This document shows, one piece after another, positions 23,079-31,530 of a DNA stretch of 35,347 nt. Positions within the stretch are counted from its first letter, which is position 1; the number at the start of each line of letters is the position of its first letter. Both the position numbers and the translations under genes were made by a program. Under the pieces are notes generated by a model. That model was given only the letters and a program-made list of their open reading frames with translations, was not told the origin of the DNA and did not search any database. Source of the DNA: Chitinophagaceae bacterium (GTDB lineage Bacteria > Bacteroidota > Bacteroidia > Chitinophagales > Chitinophagaceae); assembly GCA_004028765.1 (NCBI GenBank), contig SAIX01000089.1, forward strand, positions 1 to 35,347, in the 5' to 3' direction.

Positions 23079-24794
23079 ATGTCAATCGATTCCACCAACA
23101 TCAATAATAAAGCGACTGCACAAAACACATTTGATGCTATTGTAGTAGGCTCCGGTATCAGCGGGGGGTGGGCCGCAAAAGAATTAACAGAAAAAGGATT
23201 GAAAGTGCTGATGCTCGAAAGAGGAAGGGATTTTGAACACATCAAAGATTACAAAACCGCTTCTCTCAATCCCTGGGAATTCAAGCATCGCGGACATACC
23301 ACTGCAGAACAAAAAAAGAAATACCCTGTAATACACAGAGGATGGGCTGCCAGTGAACCTGTGATGGAATACTGGGCCAATGAAGAAGATTGCCCATACA
23401 CGGAAGTAAAACCTTTTACCTGGTGGCGCAGTTACCAGTTGGGCGGTCGATCGATATTATGGGGCCGTCAAAGCTATCGTTGGAGTGATCTCGATTTTGA
23501 AGCCAATGCAAAAGAAGGCGTGGGCGTGGATTGGCCGATCCGTTATAAAGATATCGCGGCATGGTACGATCATGTTGAAAAATTCGCAGGGATCAGCGGA
23601 TCCAGGGAAGGCCTTGCGCATTTACCAGACGGGCAGTTTCTTCCTCCGATGGACCTGAATTGTGTGGAAAAAGATGTTGCCGCGAGGATCAGGTCTTTTT
23701 ATAAAGGCGAACGCCATCTTTTTATCGGCCGTGTAGCCAATCTCACAGCGCCGATCGAAGGCCGCACACAATGCCAGTTCCGGAACCGTTGCTGGGAAGG
23801 CTGTCCCTTCGGCGGATATTTCAGTACACAATCCTCTACCTTGCCAGCCGCAATGAAAACAAAAAATTTAACGGTACGGCCCTTCTCTATCGTTACAAAA
23901 ATTCTGTATGATAAAAACACTAAAAAGGCGAAAGGTGTACAGGTACTCGATTCCGAAACCAACAAAACCTATGAATATTTTGCAAAGATCGTTTTCCTGA
24001 ATGCATCTGCATTGAATTCAACCTGGGTATTGTTTAACTCTGCGACCGATATCTGGCCCGGCGGGTTGGGGAGCAGCAGCGGCGAACTGGGGCATAATGT
24101 GATGGACCATCATTATAATCTCGGCGCAGCCGGCGAAGTGGAAGGCTTTGAAGACAAATATTATTTCGGTAGAAGGGCCAATGGTTTTTATATTCCCCGT
24201 TTTGCAAATGTGGGAAATGATAAACGCGATTTTCTCCGCGGGTTCGGCTACCAGGGAAGCGCCAGCAGGAGCGGATGGAACAGGAGTGTGGCGGAATTAA
24301 GTGTGGGCGCAGATTTTAAAGAAGCAATTACTGAGCCCGGTTCCTGGGGGATCGGTGCAACGGGCTTTGGAGAGATACTGCCTTATCATGAAAATAAAAT
24401 AACGCTTGATGCGAATAAAAAAGACAAATGGGGGCTTCCTGTATTGTCGATGGACTGCGAACTGAAAGACAATGAAAAGAAAATGCGCAAGGCCATTGTG
24501 GAAGAACTGAAAGCGATGTTTGAAGCATCGGGTGTAAAAAATATCCGTACCTGGGATAATGGCCATGCGATTGGTCACGGTATCCATGAAATGGGCACCG
24601 CACGAATGGGGAACGATCCAAAAACTTCTGTGCTGAATGCGAATAACCAGGTATGGGATGCAAAAAATGTTTTTGTAACGGATGGCGCTTGTATGACTTC
24701 CTCCGCCTGCCAGAACCCTTCCCTTACTTATATGGCGCTTACGGCAAGGGCAGCAAATTTTGCAGTGGAAGAATTAAAGAAAGGAAACCTCTGA
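23079..24794 (+). CDS. GMC-family FAD oxidoreductase (copy 2)
   Basis: A 571-residue paralogue of the preceding gene, same direction, with the same architecture. FAD motif IVVGSGISGGWAAKELTEKG (about 21-40), LERGRDF, GMC signature YQLGGRSILWGRQSYRWS, Cys motif C232, C238, C242 (GRTQCQFRNRCWEGCPFGG), and C-terminal catalytic pair in GIHEMGTARMG (His) and CQNPSL (Asn). No signal peptide. The two copies are clearly related but diverged throughout, suggesting different substrates and not a recent duplication. The gene is bracketed by mirrored inverted arrays of three repeat families. The ATG at 23079 is the only sensible start. No cytochrome or gluconate dehydrogenase subunit 3 gene is adjacent. 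Confidence 0.93.
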   Translation: MSIDSTNINNKATAQNTFDAIVVGSGISGGWAAKELTEKGLKVLMLERGRDFEHIKDYKTASLNPWEFKHRGHTTAEQKKKYPVIHRGWAASEPVMEYWANEEDCPYTEVKPFTWWRSYQLGGRSILWGRQSYRWSDLDFEANAKEGVGVDWPIRYKDIAAWYDHVEKFAGISGSREGLAHLPDGQFLPPMDLNCVEKDVAARIRSFYKGERHLFIGRVANLTAPIEGRTQCQFRNRCWEGCPFGGYFSTQSSTLPAAMKTKNLTVRPFSIVTKILYDKNTKKAKGVQVLDSETNKTYEYFAKIVFLNASALNSTWVLFNSATDIWPGGLGSSSGELGHNVMDHHYNLGAAGEVEGFEDKYYFGRRANGFYIPRFANVGNDKRDFLRGFGYQGSASRSGWNRSVAELSVGADFKEAITEPGSWGIGATGFGEILPYHENKITLDANKKDKWGLPVLSMDCELKDNEKKMRKAIVEELKAMFEASGVKNIRTWDNGHAIGHGIHEMGTARMGNDPKTSVLNANNQVWDAKNVFVTDGACMTSSACQNPSLTYMALTARAANFAVEELKKGNL

Positions 24795-24821
24795 TTTGTT
24801 TTGTATGATAAGTAAATAACC

Positions 24822-24934
24822 GATTTACAGATCAGCGGATTGGTGGATTGTGGCCCGATGGATCATGTTATTCGCGATTAACGATTCACCACTCACATTT
24901 TCACCGCAGAGGGTGCGGAGTTTTCGCAGCGTAA
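24822..24934. repeat. Nonad, heptad and nonad arrays after GMC copy 2 (inverted set)
   Basis: GATTTACAG, ATCAGCGGA, TTGGTGGAT (24822-24848) lead into ATTCGCGATTAACGATTC (24870-24887), heptads ATTCACC, ACTCACA (24884-24897), then nonads of the CTGCGG family inverted (24903-24934). Families match those left of GMC2 but in the opposite orientation. Confidence 0.6.
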
Positions 24935-24974
24935 TGTATTGTTTGATTCGTGAATGGGTACCTGATGTAATCAA

Positions 24975-24995
24975 ACTCACCACTGCCCACTCACC
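24975..24995. repeat. Inverted heptad array containing the Nudix regulator stop codon
   Basis: ACTCACC, ACTGCCC, ACTCACC in 7-base phase. The TGA stop of the minus-strand regulator gene (24991-24993) lies inside the array. Confidence 0.8.
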
Positions 24996-25764
24996 ATCCC
25001 CCCTGTAATCCCTCTTCCAGCGCTTTACGGTATTTTTTCAGGTCAAAGCAATAGAGGAACGGGGCTTTGTGTGCGCCGCCTTTACGGGTTTCTTTTAATT
25101 TTTTCAGGATACCGAAAGAAAGGATCCTTCTTTGGAAATTACGGCGGTCGAGTTTTTTGCCAAGTATGGTTTCATAGAGTTTCTGCAGCTCCGGCATCGT
25201 GAATTTTTCGGGCAGTAGCTGGTAGCCGATGGGTTCATGGTTCAGTTGCAGGCGCAGGGTTTCCAAAGCTTTCAGCAGGATCTGTTTATGATCCATAAAC
25301 ATGTCGCCCACACTGTCGAGATCATGCCATTCACAGGTAACAGAACTGAAATCGGGTTGAGGGGTCACCACTGCAAAATCAACCAACGCATAAAAACCAA
25401 CAGTGATAAACCGCTGGATGATCCAGTTGTTTTTATCAAGGCTGATCCCTTCTTTTTTGAGGAAATTGATATGGAATTTTTTCTCCGCTCTTCCGGGCTG
25501 CCCGAATACATGGAATTGTTTCAGGAAAATATCTGACAACCCTGTCCGCTCTTTCAATACGCGTGTGGCTGCATCTTCAATATCTTCCGTTTTGTAGATA
25601 AAGCCGCCGGGTAATGCCCAACTGGCGCTGTTCTTCATTTTCAGCAGCAATACTTTCAGCTCATTATCATGAAAGCCGAATATCACGCAATCAACCGATA
25701 CAGAGGGCATGAACAGGTTGCCTCCGTTCAGGATAATATGCTGCAGGCTGTTTTCCTTTCTCAT
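24991..25764 (-). CDS. Nudix-related transcriptional regulator (NrtR/AraR type)
   Basis: A 257-residue regulator. The Nudix domain (about 19-140: VSVDCVIFGFHDNELKVLLL, WALPGGFIYKTEDIEDAATRVL) has a broken Nudix box: where the active motif is RExxEExG, this reads RVLKERTG, so pyrophosphatase activity is unlikely and ligand sensing is expected. The C-terminal domain (FTMPELQKLYETILGKKLDR, RRILSFGILKKL) is the winged-helix DNA-binding domain of the NrtR/AraR family, known in Bacteroidota for sugar-utilisation control. I choose ATG 25764; a frame start at 25833 would place the coding sequence across the palindromic operator. An ATG at 25710 is also possible. It is divergent from the GH3 gene and its stop lies inside a heptad array. 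Confidence 0.87.
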   Translation of the reverse strand: MRKENSLQHIILNGGNLFMPSVSVDCVIFGFHDNELKVLLLKMKNSASWALPGGFIYKTEDIEDAATRVLKERTGLSDIFLKQFHVFGQPGRAEKKFHINFLKKEGISLDKNNWIIQRFITVGFYALVDFAVVTPQPDFSSVTCEWHDLDSVGDMFMDHKQILLKALETLRLQLNHEPIGYQLLPEKFTMPELQKLYETILGKKLDRRNFQRRILSFGILKKLKETRKGGAHKAPFLYCFDLKKYRKALEEGLQGGW

Positions 25765-25796
25765 CGCCCCTAATTTACAATGAAAAACACCAGGAT

Positions 25797-25827
25797 ATTG
25801 GAATTTCCGTTTTTTCTGTTTACATTG
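25797..25827 (+). promoter_or_regulatory. Candidate promoter of the GH3 operon
   Basis: TTG at 25797-25799 and TACATTG at 25821-25827 are spaced 21 bases apart, near the Bacteroidota -33/-7 pattern. The -7 part lies in the left arm of the palindrome at 25820, so binding there would block RNA polymerase. Confidence 0.45.
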
Positions 25828-25848
25828 TGTCATATAGACGCAATGTAA
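25820..25848. promoter_or_regulatory. 29-bp palindromic operator between the regulator and GH3 genes
   Basis: TTACATTGTGTC (25820-25831) and GACGCAATGTAA (25837-25848) are 12-base arms with one mismatch around a 5-base centre (ATATA). It ends one base before the GH3 ATG and sits in the divergent spacer with the Nudix regulator, making it the likely binding site of that regulator. I found no second copy in the window by eye. Confidence 0.75.
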
Positions 25849-25849
25849 T

Positions 25850-27760
25850 ATGAGAAAAAAAACCTACCGGAACCCTGTCCTGCTCCTGAGCATTTCCATG
25901 ATCCTCTTTATCGCCATGTTATCCTGGCGCACCATCAGTGAAAAAACCATAACCCCCGCTTACCGCGACCTGAACAAGAACGGGAAAATGGATGTGTATG
26001 AAGATGTAAAGCAACCTGTGGAGGCGAGGGTAAACGACCTGCTGGCGCAGATGACGCTGGAAGAAAAAGCAGGTATGATGTTTATCAACGGTGCAAGGAT
26101 ACCGGACGATGGATCATTGAATGATTTTAAAGGCTCCGGTTTTTTTGCGAGAATCCCCATCGCAACCCAGTTAATGGATGAAAAGAAAATAAACCATATC
26201 AATCTCTGGCAGGTACCCGGCGTAAAAGCACTCGCCACCTGGTATAACAATGTGCAGAAACATGCGGAACAATCCCGGCTTGGCATTCCCGTCACCATTG
26301 CATCAGATCCCCGCAATGCATTCAGTGCACAGATATTTTCAATGGCAGCAAATGGTTTTTCACTCTGGTGCGAGCCTTTGGGCCTGGCATCCATCGGTGA
26401 TGAAGCCTTTACCAGACATTTTGCAGATGTGGTTCGGCAGGAATATGTATCTGTTGGTATCCGCGAAGCACTGCACCCCATGGCAGATCTTGCCACCGAG
26501 CCCCGTTGGCCGCGTATCAGCGGAACTTTCGGTGAAGATGCCAACCTCGCCGCTAAAATGGTGAAAGGCTATGTGGAAGGGCTGCAGGGTGCGAAACTGG
26601 GGGCACAGAGTGTGGCAGCCATGACCAAACATTTCTCCGGCGGCGGCCCGCAGAAAGAAGGGCTGGATCCGCATTTTGAATTTCAGAAGGGACAGGTATA
26701 CCCGGGTAATAATTTCAACTACCACCTCATTCCGTTTGAAGCCGCTTTCAAAGCCAATACCGCAGCCATCATGCCTTATTACGGGGTACCCATGGGGCAA
26801 TCGAAAGAGGATGTGGGTTTTTCATTCAACAAAACCATGATCACGGATCTGCTTCGCAATAAATACCATTACGACGGGGTGGTTTGTACCGACTGGGGAT
26901 TGATCAGCGATGCGGACATGGGTGCATTCGTGTGGCCGGCCCGGGCATGGGGCGTTGAGAAATTATCAAAGGAAGAAAGAATTATAAAAGTGATTGATGC
27001 AGGCGTTGACCAGTTTGGCGGGGAAAGCCTGCCCGAACTCTTGGTAAAACTGGTGAAAGAAGGAAAGCTTGCAGAAGCAAGGATCGATCAGTCGGTGAAA
27101 AGATTATTGCGCCAGAAATTTGAACTGGGTTTGTTTGACAATCCTTATGTGGATGTTGACAATGCAGTAAAAACAGTGGGCCGTGCCGATTTCAAAAAAG
27201 CAGGCGAGGAATCGCAACGCCGCGCCATGATTTTATTGAAGAATACTGCAAATGGAGCGACCAATACATTACCGCTTGCAACAGGGAAACTGAAAATCTT
27301 TGCCGGTAATATGGATCCCAAAGTGGTGGCGCAATATGGTACAGTGGTACAAACACCGGCAGAAGCGGATATCGCGATACTCCGTCTCAACACGCCCTGG
27401 GTACCGGTGAACAGTAAAAATTTTATGGCGCAGAGTTTTCACCATGGTGATCTTGATTTCAAACCAAAGGAAAGAGACAGCATCCTCCGGATCATGAAAA
27501 CAGTGCCAACGATCGTGGATATTTATCTCGACAGGCCGGCTGTATTCCCCGAGATCAATGCCGCTGCAAAAGGGGTACTGGCTGATTTTGGTGCCAGTGA
27601 TGCAGCAGTGCTTGATGTGGTATTCGGAAAATTTAAACCCGGCGGCAAACTTCCTTTTGAATTACCTTCTTCAATGGAAGCCGTGCGTAACCAGAAAGAA
27701 GATGTGCCCTACGATTCAAAGAATCCTTTATACAAATTCGGGTTTGGTTTAAAATATTAA
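25850..27760 (+). CDS. Glycoside hydrolase family 3 enzyme with EF-hand-like loop
   Basis: A 636-residue exported or membrane-anchored beta-glycosidase. Residues about 8-27 form a hydrophobic signal or anchor. A 12-residue EF-hand loop follows, DLNKNGKMDVYE (D40, N42, N44, K46 backbone, D48, E51), predicted to bind calcium. The GH3 barrel carries PMADLATEPRWPRISGTFGE, MTKHFSGGGPQ and the nucleophile D348 in VVCTDWG. The second domain ends with KPGGKLPFELP and YKFGFGLKY. No fibronectin III domain is present, unlike the second GH3 in this window. Probably a periplasmic glucosidase-type enzyme, exact sugar unknown. It directly precedes the TIM-barrel gene by 10 bases and is under the palindromic operator. 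Confidence 0.92.
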   Translation: MRKKTYRNPVLLLSISMILFIAMLSWRTISEKTITPAYRDLNKNGKMDVYEDVKQPVEARVNDLLAQMTLEEKAGMMFINGARIPDDGSLNDFKGSGFFARIPIATQLMDEKKINHINLWQVPGVKALATWYNNVQKHAEQSRLGIPVTIASDPRNAFSAQIFSMAANGFSLWCEPLGLASIGDEAFTRHFADVVRQEYVSVGIREALHPMADLATEPRWPRISGTFGEDANLAAKMVKGYVEGLQGAKLGAQSVAAMTKHFSGGGPQKEGLDPHFEFQKGQVYPGNNFNYHLIPFEAAFKANTAAIMPYYGVPMGQSKEDVGFSFNKTMITDLLRNKYHYDGVVCTDWGLISDADMGAFVWPARAWGVEKLSKEERIIKVIDAGVDQFGGESLPELLVKLVKEGKLAEARIDQSVKRLLRQKFELGLFDNPYVDVDNAVKTVGRADFKKAGEESQRRAMILLKNTANGATNTLPLATGKLKIFAGNMDPKVVAQYGTVVQTPAEADIAILRLNTPWVPVNSKNFMAQSFHHGDLDFKPKERDSILRIMKTVPTIVDIYLDRPAVFPEINAAAKGVLADFGASDAAVLDVVFGKFKPGGKLPFELPSSMEAVRNQKEDVPYDSKNPLYKFGFGLKY

Positions 27761-27770
27761 AACAACCAAT

Positions 27771-28700
27771 ATGCATAACCGCAGAAAATTTTTACAACAG
27801 GCATCTGCTATTGCAATGGGCGGGATGTTACTGAAACAATCTTCATTTGCAGGCATTTTACCCGGGGCGAATGCCATGCCCGGTGTGGGTTTACAGTTAT
27901 TCACACTGTTTGGTGTGCTGGATGAAGACGTAACCGGCGGATTAAAAAAGATCGCCGATACGGGATACACAGAAATTGAATCGGCATTCAGTAAAAAGGG
28001 AGGGTATTATGGTATGTCTGCAAAAGAGTTTGCATCCACCGTAAAAAATATGGGAATGAACTGGCGCTCACACCATGTGCTGGGCGCGCCATTTAAATTG
28101 CCCGCCGGCGCCAAGCCACCGGTTGGTGCGGATGGCAAACCGATCTCAATACCACCCATGAAAAACCTGCGCGATAATTACCAGGAACTGGTGGATTCCG
28201 CGGCGGAAGGTGGCGTAAATTACCTGGTATGTGCCAATACACCCATCGGTACGCTGGATGAGATCAAAGCCTCTATCGAGGTACTCAACAAAACAGGGGA
28301 AGCTGCAAAAAAAGCGGGGATATTATTTGCATATCATAACCATGATGCTGAATTCAGAACTGTGGAAGGGGTGGTACCATATGACCTGATCCTCTCACAA
28401 ACAGATAAAAACCTTGTAAAGATGGAACTGGATCTCGGCTGGACACTCAAAGCCGGTAAAGACCCCGTTGAACTGTTCAGAAAAAACCCGGGACGGTTTC
28501 ATCTCTGGCATGTAAAAGATATGGATGCCGCCGGGAACATCGTGGAAGTGGGGAAAGGCGGTTTTAACCTGAAACGGATTTTTGACAATGCAAAAGAATC
28601 GGGTATGCATCATTTTTTTGTGGAACAGGACGGTGCACCCAAGCCATTTGAGAATATTGCTACAAGCTATTCGAACATCCGGAAAATGCTGAAAGCCTGA
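27771..28700 (+). CDS. Tat-exported sugar isomerase/epimerase-like TIM-barrel protein
   Basis: A 309-residue AP-endonuclease-2-type TIM barrel. The N-terminus HNRRKFLQQASAIAMGG with a following hydrophobic stretch is a twin-arginine signal, so it is folded in the cytoplasm and exported. The metal site is visible in YHNHDAEF, MELDLGW, HLWHVKDMD and FVEQDG. Family members isomerise or epimerise sugars, and some act on 3-keto glycosides. It is cotranscribed with the GH3 gene (10-base gap), which places it in the same glycoside pathway. Export is notable because the GMC enzymes here lack signals. The sequence does not reveal the exact reaction. Confidence 0.9.
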   Translation: MHNRRKFLQQASAIAMGGMLLKQSSFAGILPGANAMPGVGLQLFTLFGVLDEDVTGGLKKIADTGYTEIESAFSKKGGYYGMSAKEFASTVKNMGMNWRSHHVLGAPFKLPAGAKPPVGADGKPISIPPMKNLRDNYQELVDSAAEGGVNYLVCANTPIGTLDEIKASIEVLNKTGEAAKKAGILFAYHNHDAEFRTVEGVVPYDLILSQTDKNLVKMELDLGWTLKAGKDPVELFRKNPGRFHLWHVKDMDAAGNIVEVGKGGFNLKRIFDNAKESGMHHFFVEQDGAPKPFENIATSYSNIRKMLKA

Positions 28701-28715
28701 TATTCCAAACCATAG

Positions 28716-28743
28716 AAAGACCTGTATCAGCAGGTCTTTTTTT
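28716..28743 (+). terminator. Intrinsic terminator after the GH3-isomerase operon
   Basis: AAAGACCTG (28716-28724) and CAGGTCTTT (28731-28739) form a perfect 9-base stem with a 6-base loop and a T tail. Confidence 0.9.
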
Positions 28744-28835
28744 GAACGATATTTATCACTCCGATCAGGAATTTTTTTAAGTAACTTGTTGCAGTTGCAG
28801 GTTTGCCGTTACCTGTATCACTTCAAAATGCCATT

Positions 28836-31103
28836 ATGAAAAAAATCATCACCCTTGCTGCCTGCTTTATTGCGGGCATTCTTTCCTATGCACAAAACGA
28901 TATTGCTTCCAAAGCAAAAGCACTGCTGGCCAAAATGACTTTACAGGAAAAAATCGGCCAGTTAAACCTGATTATTCCGGGCGGCGCTGCTGTTACAGGC
29001 TCCGTAGTAAGCAATGATGTTGAAAATAAAATCCGACAGGGAAAAGTAGGAGGGCTATTCGGCATCACTTCCCCTGAAAAAATCCGCAAAGTGCAGGATA
29101 TGGCAGTGAAAGAATCGAGACTGCACATTCCCCTGATATTTGGACTCGACGTTATCCATGGACATAAAACCATTTTTCCGATACCCTTAGGGTTGTCTGC
29201 TTCCTGGGATATGGGACTGATTGAACAATCGGCACACATTGCAGCCAAAGAAGCAACAGCAGATGGACTGAACTGGGCTTTTTCTCCCATGGTGGATATT
29301 GCCCGGGATCCCCGCTGGGGCAGGATTTCAGAAGGTTCGGGAGAAGATCCTTACCTGGGCGGCGAGATTGCCAAAGCAATGGTGCGGGGTTACCAGGGAA
29401 AAGATATGACGAAGCAGGATGCATTAATGGCCTGTGTAAAACACTTTGCCTTATATGGTGGAGCAGAAGCGGGACGGGAATACAATACGGTTGATATGAG
29501 CCGCATTAAAATGTATGAATATTATCTGCCGCCATATAAAGCTGCGGTTGATGCAGGTGCGGGAAGCATCATGAGTTCTTTCAACGAAATTGATGGTGTG
29601 CCTGCCACAGGAAACAAATGGCTGCTTACCGATCTGCTCCGCAAAGAATGGGGCTTCAAAGGTTTTGTGGTATCTGATTATACTTCTCTCAATGAAATGA
29701 CCAATCATGGTGTGGGTGATCTGCAAACAGTTGCGGCGCAGGCATTAAAAGCCGGGCTTGATATGGATATGGTGGGTGAAGGGTTTTTAACAACGATCGA
29801 AAAATCATTGAAAGAAGGGAGAGTGACGGTTGCCGATATTGATCGTGCCTGTTTGCGTATCCTCGAAGCAAAATACAAACTGGGCTTATTCGACAATCCT
29901 TATAAAAGCATTGATGAAACAAGACCTGCGAAAGATATCCTCACTGCAGAAAACCGGGCAGCAGCACGCAAGATCGCGGCACATAGTATGGTGCTGTTGA
30001 AAAACCAGAATCAACTGTTGCCGCTGAAAAAATCGGGTACCATTGCATTGGTTGGCCCATTGGCAGATAATAAAAGAAATATGCTGGGTACCTGGGTGGT
30101 TGCGGGTGACTGGAATAAATCTGTAAGTGTGCTCGAAGGTGTGAAGAATGTAGCGCCCGGTATCAATGTACTTACTGCAAAAGGCGCGAATATCACAGAT
30201 GATCATTTTTTTGCATCGCGTGCCAACGCCCTGGGTGAGGAAGTAACATTCGACAGCCGTACACCGCAGGCGATGATCGATGAAGCCGTTTCAGTGGCGG
30301 CAAAATCGGATGTGGTGGTGGCAGTTGTAGGAGAAGCAGCTGATATGAGCGGTGAATCTGCCAGCCGTGCGGATATTTCACTGCCCGAAAGCCAGCTGAA
30401 TCTTTTAAAAGCATTAAAGCGCACAGGAAAACCCCTGGTGGTGGTTCTGATCAATGGCCGCCCGCTTACACTGGTTTGGGAAAACAACAATGCCGATGCC
30501 ATGCTCGAAGCATGGGCGCCGGGAACCGAAGCAGGCAATGCTATTGCTGATGTATTGTTCGGGGTATACAATCCTTCCGGTAAATTATCAGCCACTTTTC
30601 CGCGCAGTGTAGGGCAGATCCCCATTTATTACAATCACAAAAACACAGGCCGCCCCTTTGATGGCAAGGGATTCCCGAAATTCAAATCCAATTATCTCGA
30701 TGAATCCAATGATCCGCTGTATCCTTTTGGCTATGGATTAAGTTATACCAATTTCGAATACAGCCCGGTTATGCTGAGCAATGCCAGTCCGAAAGGTGAT
30801 ACAAAAATCACAGCTACTGTAACAGTCACCAATGATGGTAAATATGCGGGAGAAGAAGTGGTACAGCTATACATCACCGATCCGGTTGCAAGTGTAACAC
30901 GTGCTGTGAAAGACCTGAAGGGTTTTCAGAAAATAGCATTGCAGCCCGGTGAGTCCAAAGAAGTAAGTTTTACTATCGGTACTGAACAGCTATCCTTCTT
31001 TAACAGCGACCTGAAAAAAGTTTGGGAGCCAGGTAAATTTATCGTGCATATCGGTACCAGTTCTTCGAATGTGAAATCAGCGGAATTAAACTGGAGCAGG
31101 TAG
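28836..31103 (+). CDS. Glycoside hydrolase family 3 beta-glucosidase (BglX-like)
   Basis: A 755-residue periplasmic enzyme releasing glucose-type residues from the non-reducing end of beta-glycosides. The signal peptide is KKIITLAACFIAGILSYAQ. The barrel carries LIFGLDVIHGHKTIFPIPLG, DIARDPRWGRISEGSGEDPY, VKHFALYGGAE and the nucleophile D281 in GFVVSDYTS. The second domain has the acid/base region VGEAADMSGESASRADISLP. A C-terminal fibronectin III-like domain (about 660-755, TVTVTNDGKYAGEEVVQLYI) is typical of BglX. The frame is open upstream to a TTG at 28803, but the ATG gives a clean signal peptide. It has its own transcript after a terminator; a weak TAACTTG box (near 28784) could be its -7. 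Confidence 0.94.
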   Translation: MKKIITLAACFIAGILSYAQNDIASKAKALLAKMTLQEKIGQLNLIIPGGAAVTGSVVSNDVENKIRQGKVGGLFGITSPEKIRKVQDMAVKESRLHIPLIFGLDVIHGHKTIFPIPLGLSASWDMGLIEQSAHIAAKEATADGLNWAFSPMVDIARDPRWGRISEGSGEDPYLGGEIAKAMVRGYQGKDMTKQDALMACVKHFALYGGAEAGREYNTVDMSRIKMYEYYLPPYKAAVDAGAGSIMSSFNEIDGVPATGNKWLLTDLLRKEWGFKGFVVSDYTSLNEMTNHGVGDLQTVAAQALKAGLDMDMVGEGFLTTIEKSLKEGRVTVADIDRACLRILEAKYKLGLFDNPYKSIDETRPAKDILTAENRAAARKIAAHSMVLLKNQNQLLPLKKSGTIALVGPLADNKRNMLGTWVVAGDWNKSVSVLEGVKNVAPGINVLTAKGANITDDHFFASRANALGEEVTFDSRTPQAMIDEAVSVAAKSDVVVAVVGEAADMSGESASRADISLPESQLNLLKALKRTGKPLVVVLINGRPLTLVWENNNADAMLEAWAPGTEAGNAIADVLFGVYNPSGKLSATFPRSVGQIPIYYNHKNTGRPFDGKGFPKFKSNYLDESNDPLYPFGYGLSYTNFEYSPVMLSNASPKGDTKITATVTVTNDGKYAGEEVVQLYITDPVASVTRAVKDLKGFQKIALQPGESKEVSFTIGTEQLSFFNSDLKKVWEPGKFIVHIGTSSSNVKSAELNWSR

Positions 31104-31110
31104 GGGCTTT

Positions 31111-31200
31111 AGAAGTAAGAAGTTAAAAGTTAGAAGTTAGAAGTTGAAAGGTTGAGATAGATCAAATAAACGGTAAACGCTTTTAACCTTTTTAACCGAC
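31111..31200. repeat. Inverted AGAAGTT heptads after the BglX-like gene
   Basis: Left arm AGAAGTA, AGAAGTT, AAAAGTT, AGAAGTT, AGAAGTT (31111-31145) is phase-locked at 7. The right arm CTTTTAACCTTTTTAACC (31180-31197) is inverted. They form a possible hairpin between convergent genes. Confidence 0.75.
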
Positions 31201-31212
31201 GGAACCATTCCT

Positions 31213-31530
31213 CTATACTCCAACAGAATCAAAGACGGTCACTTTCTTCCATAAATGTTTACTGGTATCCACAAAATGAAGATGGATGGGATCGGTTTGA
31301 TAACTGTCCTGCGATTCTTTATCCGCGAATACACATAACCAGGATACCTGGTAACTGGTATCGATCACATCCCGGTTGGTGGGAGCAGGTACACCAATAT
31401 GAAATTGCTGAATAGAGGCTGTTTTACTCAATGCCTGCAGGCCTGCAATCAATGCAGCTCTGTCTTCATTGCTTTGCGGATTGTATAACCAGAAATAAAC
31501 GTGATGGATAAAATGGGTTTGGTTGATCAT
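31213..31530 (-). CDS. Dabb-family (stress-responsive A/B barrel) protein
   Basis: A 105-residue small protein with the dimeric alpha-beta barrel fold. The N-terminus IHHVYFWLYNPQSNEDRAALIAGL and the later FHIGVPAPTNRDVIDTSYQVS and DPIHLHFVDTSKHLWKKVTVFD are typical Dabb motifs (conserved His and Phe of the barrel). The role is usually a small dimeric stress or catabolic accessory protein. No catalytic residues can be named. It lies downstream of the BglX-like gene on the opposite strand. It has its own start at 31530; TATCTTTA and TACATTTC in the upstream minus strand resemble -7 boxes. Confidence 0.85.
   Translation of the reverse strand: MINQTHFIHHVYFWLYNPQSNEDRAALIAGLQALSKTASIQQFHIGVPAPTNRDVIDTSYQVSWLCVFADKESQDSYQTDPIHLHFVDTSKHLWKKVTVFDSVGV

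Noticed and set aside
25765..25833. N-terminal extension of the Nudix regulator starting at 25833
   Set aside because: It would translate the left part of the palindromic operator and adds a basic, unrelated stretch before the family start.
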